Part shown: positions 57,490 through 64,000 of the stretch, piece after piece
Numbering within the stretch: the first letter of the stretch is position 1
Layout: each line of letters starts with the position of its first letter
Assembly (NCBI GenBank): GCA_019722365.1
Contig: JADFUC010000709.1
Span: forward strand, 2,418,001-2,482,000
Source of the DNA: Lithospermum erythrorhizon
Taxonomy: Eukaryota; Streptophyta; Magnoliopsida; Boraginales; Boraginaceae
Direction of reading: 5' to 3'
Length of the DNA: 64,000 nucleotides
Notes under the pieces: generated by a model
The model's database searches: none
What the model was told of the DNA's origin: nothing
The model's input: the letters and a program-made list of their open reading frames with translations, nothing else
Translations under genes and position numbers: made by a program

Positions 57490-60460
57490 CTACTTCATGA
57501 ACTGATTAAGTTCAACTACCATTACAGTAATGTCATCTAAACTACCCCTTGATACAGCAAGACTAGCAAGCTCCTTACATGCAGCAACAAGTCCACCCAT
57601 GGCTGATTTCGTCTTCGAATCACAGATTTCCATAGTAGGAGATTGAACTCTAAGCTTCTCTGGAGCCATCTCTGAGGAATATTGAACCTTGAATGGACTA
57701 TTTTCTTTGTTAGGCGACTGAAAGTGCACTTTCACTTGAGGAGATTTAACACTCATCTTTGCTTGAGGTGACTGAATATTCATCTTTGTTTGATCTATAT
57801 CAGGATCCATCATCTCTTTTCTAGGAGATTGAAGTTTCAAAATTCTTTGACCCGTCTCTGAGACACGCCGAGTCTTTGAAGGGGGGCTATCATTTTCGCA
57901 GGAAAAACTTTCTTCACTAAATGGCTGGATACCAACAATATTTTTAGAGCTTGGAGAATGATCTGCCCTTTTACACTTGACAATAGATACTCTCCGAGAT
58001 ATTGACGGACTTCTGCAGCGAAGTGCATCAATATTCTTCTTCTGGATGGCCTGTCCCCTTTTTCTTTGTGAACGAGACCGCATTATTATGTTAACAGCTT
58101 CTTGATTACCAACCTATCAACAGGGGCATGTCAACTGTCTATTACTGGAGAAATTTTATCGAACAGATAAGACCTTATAGTAGGAAACATTTAAGGAAAT
58201 GATGGAGCTTTTCTTTTACAATTGTAGGAGATGTCGTAAAGACACTTCTTAGACTTTATATGGCCTATAGCACATATTATTATGTTTGTGGATAAGAGTA
58301 ACGCAATCACGAAGTTCTTACCTTCTCCCAGAGTCCGTCTGATGCCAGTACAAGATATTCCATATCCGGTGTAAGATGTATGGTCTTTGTGTCAGGTTCA
58401 GCAGATACCCAATTTTTTAAATGAGCGTCACCAATGCTTCTTGAAACAGCTAGTATCCCATGTACTCTCCAAGCTCCCCTATGCACATCTACATATCCAC
58501 CCTACACCAGAAGTATGACTGGAACAATAAGCATTGTTTGCTTCACACATAATTTGGAAGATGCATGTAATTGTATCATTTTTACCTGATCTTGAATTCT
58601 CTTTCGCTCTTCATCAGAACCAGCTTTATGATCTTTTGTTAGGGCTTCAGCGACTCCTCCCCTACAAAGAACAGCTCGGCAATCTCCCAAGTTTGAAACT
58701 AAGATATGCTTTTCTTCAATCAAGGCCGTCACACAGCAAGCGCCACTACTTATACCCTGCAGTTGGATTCATGATGTTATTAAATATAAATCATTACTGG
58801 AAAGAAAACAGGATCCGAAACCATGAAATTCTGAGGATAATTCTCATTAAAATAACTAGCAATGAATAAAAGAAAATGAACATTGTCGTGCATCATTTAT
58901 CCTTCTAATCTTCACCTCTATAAAGGATTAAAAAAAAGGTCATTTCAATTCATCTCAACTTAATCAGCAGTATACATTGAGCTATAAAGTTGTAACAATA
59001 AAAAATGTATGATTAAACACACATTTGTTACCCAAAGCAAGAAATCCTGTCGCATAAGTTCTACACCTAGGAACTCTAATAATCGTCTAAATCCAGAAGT
59101 AGAAGCTGCATTCAACGGATAAATTATGTGAACCATGTAATGATGTAAATTACTTCCATTTGAGATTTAATTTACCTCAAGAAGTTGCCTTTTCAGTAAT
59201 TACCACCTACTTGATTAAGACAAAATATTGAGAAACCACATTTCCAATTCAGAAAACGAGCTTTTTGGGACTACTGAAAAAATGAACATTACCTGTTTCA
59301 AGAACTCTTCATCTGTTTTCAAATACGCTGCCTTTACAACTTCTTCTTTAGTCTCGTTTCCTGAACTATTTCCCAACATTTTATGAATATTTGAATCCAA
59401 ATGCTTTGCCACGAATTCAGCAGCCTTGCTTCCTCCGTGACCATCATACACCCCAAAAAATCCCTACATTGTATTAAAATCTGGTCAATCCTACATCAAA
59501 CATAGCCTTCAATTGAGTAACAACACTCCCCCATAACCCAAACTTATAATACCATGAAAATTTATGGAGCTAAGTAGCTAACTAGTGACATTTACATCAT
59601 TCAAGACTTGCTTTTCCACTGCTTTAACATTGGATATATTACTCCCTCCCATTCATTTGAATTGGAGTTTTCGGTTTTCGTGTTAAAGTTTGATCATAAA
59701 TTATTTTTGTTCACTCTTCTAATAAGTATAGCATTATATAATTGGATTTGTTTTCAAAAATACTTTAATGTTATTTTATTAAACTTTAATACAAAAGGCA
59801 CTGGAAATACTCGAGATATTTTGTAACCTCGGTCTATCAAATCTAATAGGTTACCTACCAGAGTCCTGGGAGGATACATTCGTAGTATACTATAATCACA
59901 TTTCCTTATAATTCAACACATTCAATATCTAAATAACCACTAGGATTAGTCCACCTATCACGGAATATTACTCATAAGTCCTTGTAATGATAAAAGGCCG
60001 AAACACATTCAATATCTAAATTCAACCAATCCAACTACAATCAAAAGCAGAATGAATCAAGAAATCGTTTTGTGGGTATCCTTACTAAGTTACATACCTT
60101 GTTGCTCTCTGGGAAAGAAACAATTTTGTGAGTATCCTCCATAAATGTTTTCTTCCCTTTACAAGAAAATACACCAACTTCAGGAGCATTAAAGCAAATT
60201 GTACCATTTTCCTCCATCTTTATGTCTGTACAAATCTCACTCAATACCTTTGGAATCTCTAACTTTGGTGGTCTCTTTCTCTTCAAAGAACATGAAGAAG
60301 AACCCATTTTAAGCACCCCATTTTTGACTTCTTGATCAATTGAAGAACCCATTTTTGGTACCAAAATTTTGACTTCTTGATCAATTGAAGAAGCCATTTT
60401 AGGCAACATAATTTGGAGTTGTTGTTGATTAGTATTAGTTGAATTACTCAAAGATTTCAT
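57490..60460 (-). CDS. Protein phosphatase 2C with MAPK-docking-like motif and SP-rich insert (PP2C14/AP2C-like)
   Basis: Mg/Mn-dependent Ser/Thr phosphatase. Exons: 60460-60098, 59463-59293, 58756-58586, 58501-58322 and 58113-57490. All lengths are multiples of three, all borders GT-AG, 502 residues. Metal-site motifs are present: MED (residues 107-109), DGHGG (128-132), GDCRAVLCRGG, SRSIGD, ASDGLW (Asp290) and LDDIT (488-489). Residues 60-69, KRKRPPKLEI, fit a kinase-interaction motif as in AP2C phosphatases that inactivate MAPKs. The N-terminus holds an imperfect 15-residue repeat (PKMASSIDQEVKILV then PKMGSSIDQEVKNGV). An insert of about 160 residues (about 307-468) with five or more (Q/K)SP motifs interrupts the domain before its last helix, as I recall for the Arabidopsis PP2C14 type. 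The catalytic core looks complete, so activity is expected. Confidence 0.93.
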
Positions 60461-60580
60461 AATGTTGATTTCAATATCCTATGTGAAAAATATTTTGGGT
60501 TGTTGAAATCAAGAATATTTTTTGGTTGTTGAATTTTGATTTTCAGTTGCCAACGGCTAGAAAATATGGAAAAGACAGGT

Positions 60581-60588
60581 TATATATA
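60581..60588 (-). promoter_or_regulatory. TATA box candidate for the PP2C gene
   Basis: TATATATA about 120 bp upstream of the PP2C start codon at 60460, the only strong TATA match in the proximal upstream region. Confidence 0.5.
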
Positions 60589-60599
60589 GGTCTTGATAT

Positions 60600-62900
60600 T
60601 ATGATACATAAAAATATTGTGACATGTATTTAATATTAGTTAATTTATAAAAACAAATGAATTACTTAAAATATTATCTTAAGGAATGTAACATAAATTA
60701 TTATACATAAAAATAAAATATATATAATAATTTTAATATGGTTCAATTCCCTTTTTGGTTTTGTGGAGTATTGTAATTACTTCCATCCAACTCTATTAAA
60801 ACTTCCTCACATATAAAGATATAAAATGATAATGGAAGACACTTACAAATAAAGTGTCACAGTAATGAAGTTTAGAAGAAATGAAAGCAAACGATTTTAA
60901 TTTTAAAACATTTAAAGCCTACTTTATAATGATAAATTATTTTATACTCTCTTCGATTTTCTAGTTGTCGTTTTTAGCGTTTTAAATGTATTAATAAAAA
61001 TAAAAGTAATTAAATTCATTAAAAATGTAAAATTATAATTAATTAAAATAATATTATTGGACTATATATATCAACCTCATGGCCTACCCAAATAAACTGA
61101 ACAAAACCATGACCAGAGGTTACCCTGTTTCAAAGATTCAATTATATGCCACTTCTATCTACTAGCTTTTATTAACTATGATTGAATCAAAATTAAAAAG
61201 GTCAAAAGCATTAAATATATTTAAATAAAAAATTTCATTATTAATAAGAATGAATCAATTGTTGTAATTAATGTAAAATAACTTATAATTATATAATAAA
61301 TTCTAAATTTATAAAATTGAAAAATTATTTCTTATCCCAGCAGCCACTTTTACTCCAACAATAATAATAATGAAAATAAAACGATTGCAATCATTGGAAA
61401 TACGAATGTTAGATCCCAAAAATATATGTCAGTTGAGCAATTAGATTATCTGTCAATTCACTACATTTAAAGTTATAAGTTCGAGATATATGCTTTCAAA
61501 TTGTTGGAAAATTGACATATTATGTAACTTTCGATTGATATTAGGGTTATGATGAAACTGCAGGATTCTTTCACCAATCTATATATTAATATGTGTCCGG
61601 TTAACATAAATCAATATATTATTATTGTCAATCAGTATAAAAATTAAATGCAACCAACAACTATATCTGATTATAACTTCCGGGGTTTAAAATGAAACTA
61701 TATAAAAATGATGGGGCAAAATTCTGATTTTGAAATCTTACCCGCATAGGTGCGGTTAGGGTAGGGAGAAAGGAGTTCTAGAATGTTTTCTTTAATTTGT
61801 ATTATTATATATGGCACCAATTTATACCCCATTAAATACATGATAATCGTGTTTTATCAAAAATTTTATTTTATTTCTCCTACAAAATTTATTATATGTT
61901 ATTATTTTCTCTCTTCAACAATACTCAATATTACAATTTATTTATATTGATTTTATAAAGCCATATTTCATCTACCTATTTTGTTGCAAATTTATATTTA
62001 AAAAATATTAAAAATACTATTATCAAAAATATATTTATCAATAAATAAAAAGTTCAAAAAAATCGTTGACCATAAAATTTCTAGAAAGTTTGAAACAATG
62101 AAATACTTTATATGCTCCATATTAAAGAAAAGAAGGATGAACAATAGTCTTATTTCAATTTTAATTGATTTTCTCTCGAGATAAATTTTGATATTTAATT
62201 AATTTTTTAATTATATTATTAAAATTAAAAAATAATATTATAAAAATATTTTGGCAATCCAATAATATAAATTGTATATTTTTTTAGAATAGATAATCGT
62301 GAATTGAAATTAAATTTGAAAAATCGAATAGTGAAACTAGATTAGATGAAGATGAGAGAGTGAATGCGAGGCCCACCATGTGACATGTACTTTATACATT
62401 TGGTATATATTGGAGAAAATTAGTTCAAATGAAACATTTGTAAAATCATTGATGCATGTGAATAGTAAGAATTTTATAGGAAAAACAGCTATTGCAGGTG
62501 CTCTAATAACGACGCTGCCAAAATCATGAAGCTTCCATAGATTTCCAACTGTATGTAAGGTGACAAGCATTAACATAAGGCATCTCACTATTGGGTGACT
62601 TTATATGCTATTTTTAGGAAATTAGATAAAATCCATCACCTACTTAATCCAAAGTGTAGGTTAGTGTTCAGGAACGGTTGTCATGTGTCGATGTGTACCT
62701 CGTTAGCAACTTCTTATAGAAAATTCAACTCATCAAACCAGGGTTAATAATATAATAATTTGCGTGCCTTTTTATTACCAAATTATCAAATTTTAAGATT
62801 TCATACTGACCTCCCTCTCTCTGTATATATATGTTGAATTTATATTCTGTTTATATTGTAAAGGTATATTGATGAATATTATTTGTACAATCTTGCAAAC
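60600..62900. other. Intergenic, AT-rich, no gene recognised
   Basis: Very AT-rich DNA with stops in all frames. An 83-codon minus-strand ORF at 62337-62588 shows no family features. No long repeat was noticed. Confidence 0.6.
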
Positions 62901-62929
62901 AAGGTGTTGTCATATCTAATTAGATCGAT

Positions 62930-64000
62930 TGAACTGTTAATTACATCCAAATAATGTAGACAGTCTAAATTTATTAAATAAATTTAATTAAATTAGATTT
63001 ATTTGTCCCCGGTGAAATCGATTAAATAGAAAATCAATCACACGAGCTATACGTGATGATTAGGATTCAACCCGACCCCTAATAAAACCTAAATAATAGG
63101 GGTTCCCGTGAATTAAGCCCACGAAGAAATTAAATTAAAAGTTGAACTTATTGTTTTTATAAATTTAATTAGCACTTAAATTTTAAGCTGAGGCAGGGGT
63201 TTAAGAAAATAGCCACGCGTCGTCAGTGAAGCTAGGGCTCGAAATCTAAATTTATTACATCACTTTCGGCTATTTGGCTGAAATGGGAGTTCGGAAGGCT
63301 TAGAACTGAAAATAGAAGACTACAGAAAAGAGCTGGTTTTAAAAGCGACAACAAAGAATTCGGGATCGATATGAAAATACGCCGTACTTTATCAAAGAGC
63401 GCCTATTATCTTTGAGTAGAAGGCGAAATAATTCCCGTAAAATCAGGTGATCTTGCTTGAGTCAGCCGGTTGAATCAAATCAGGGTGATTATGGATCAAT
63501 AAATCGAGAAAAGAGCCGAAAGTCTATAAATACCCCTATTATGACGGAAAATTGCTTTAAAGTACAACAAAAACCGGCATAAAACGACTGGAAGGTATTT
63601 TGCTTGTAAATATACGAGATTTATTCTTTATCGAGGAGAAAATCATCAAAAGCGTTGTAATCTTGACTTTATAAGCGCAAATAGGTGTCACCAATTTGTA
63701 GAAGCGAGTGAAGAACACAAAATCTTGGCCCGGACCAAATGGGCGCCTAGAATTAGGAACAAGGTTGAATTCTTGCCTAGCCTTGATAATTTCGAGGATC
63801 GAAAATGCGATGAGAATCGATGCATTCGAGATACCATGAAATTAAATGAACTACAAGATTAAGCTATAAAGCCCATGTAGTAAATCCTGAAGACAAGATA
63901 TAAGGCTACGTAGCGCATGCAGGCGTAGGTGAAACACGGAGTAGGCGCGCGTCCTGCTTGATAGTAAAAGCAACACTGAAGATCGGGGAATAAGGCATTA
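62930..64000 (+). mobile_element. Possible LTR-retrotransposon end, truncated by window
   Basis: Composition changes sharply to a CpG-containing, less AT-rich state. A TATA-like TCTATAAATACCCC near 63524 is followed by about 220 bp and then a GGCCCGGACCAAATGGGCGCC segment near 63728. That layout resembles an LTR promoter followed by a primer-binding region of a Gypsy-type element. No protein domain is visible before the window ends, so the call is weak. Confidence 0.3.

Noticed and set aside
1..64000. CRISPR arrays, prokaryotic operons, tRNA or rRNA genes
   Set aside because: No regularly spaced identical short repeats, no cloverleaf-like tRNA sequence and no rRNA segments were seen; the spliced plant genes exclude a prokaryotic source.

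Overview
This window is nuclear DNA of a flowering plant, most likely a eudicot. Five spliced or single-exon plant genes sit in AT-rich, transposon-laden intergenic DNA. Introns have plant-like U-rich character and nearly all have GT-AG borders. I cannot name the species from sequence alone.

Layout. Positions 1-5.2 kb hold the 3' part of a decayed Copia (SIRE-like) retrotransposon on the + strand: integrase, reverse transcriptase and RNase H fragments, a polypurine tract and an LTR. From 6.8 to 9.4 kb are CpG-rich, hAT-like non-autonomous elements. From 9.4 to 15.2 kb is gene-free DNA with short repeats and a MITE. At 15.2-16.2 kb a seven-copy tandem repeat runs into the start codon of a 14-exon cationic amino acid transporter (CAT2/4 type, 16.2-21.0 kb, +). 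A six-exon sieve element occlusion (SEO) gene lies at 22.0-25.6 kb (-). From 28 to 36.6 kb is a large, mostly unrecognisable repetitive block containing an OTU-protease-like relic and several direct-repeat arrays. An eight-exon 20S proteasome beta-2 gene (PBB) is at 41.0-43.0 kb (+). A GLE1 mRNA-export-factor gene of 14 recognised exons is at 44.8-50.4 kb (+). AT-rich DNA with diverged long direct repeats (50.4-53.8 kb) is followed by a frameshifted LEA_2/NDR1-HIN1-like pseudogene (53.9-54.5 kb, -). A P-class PPR gene (55.0-56.5 kb, -) and a five-exon PP2C phosphatase with a MAPK-docking-like motif (57.5-60.5 kb, -) come next. The end of the window (about 62.9-64 kb) looks like part of another LTR element.

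The genes are unrelated housekeeping or tissue-specific genes, each with its own promoter, as is normal in plants. I see no operon-like or co-functional cluster, and no clearly new biological system. The most useful observations are structural. The CAT and SEO genes both carry frame disruptions, while PBB, GLE1, PPR and PP2C are intact. GLE1 has a GC-AG intron, a tandemly duplicated splice donor and possibly a start codon split by an intron. PBB has a glycine-to-arginine change next to a catalytic aspartate. The CAT 5' leader is a minisatellite-like array. All exon borders were read by eye from splice consensus, reading-frame continuity and remembered family conservation; no search was run.
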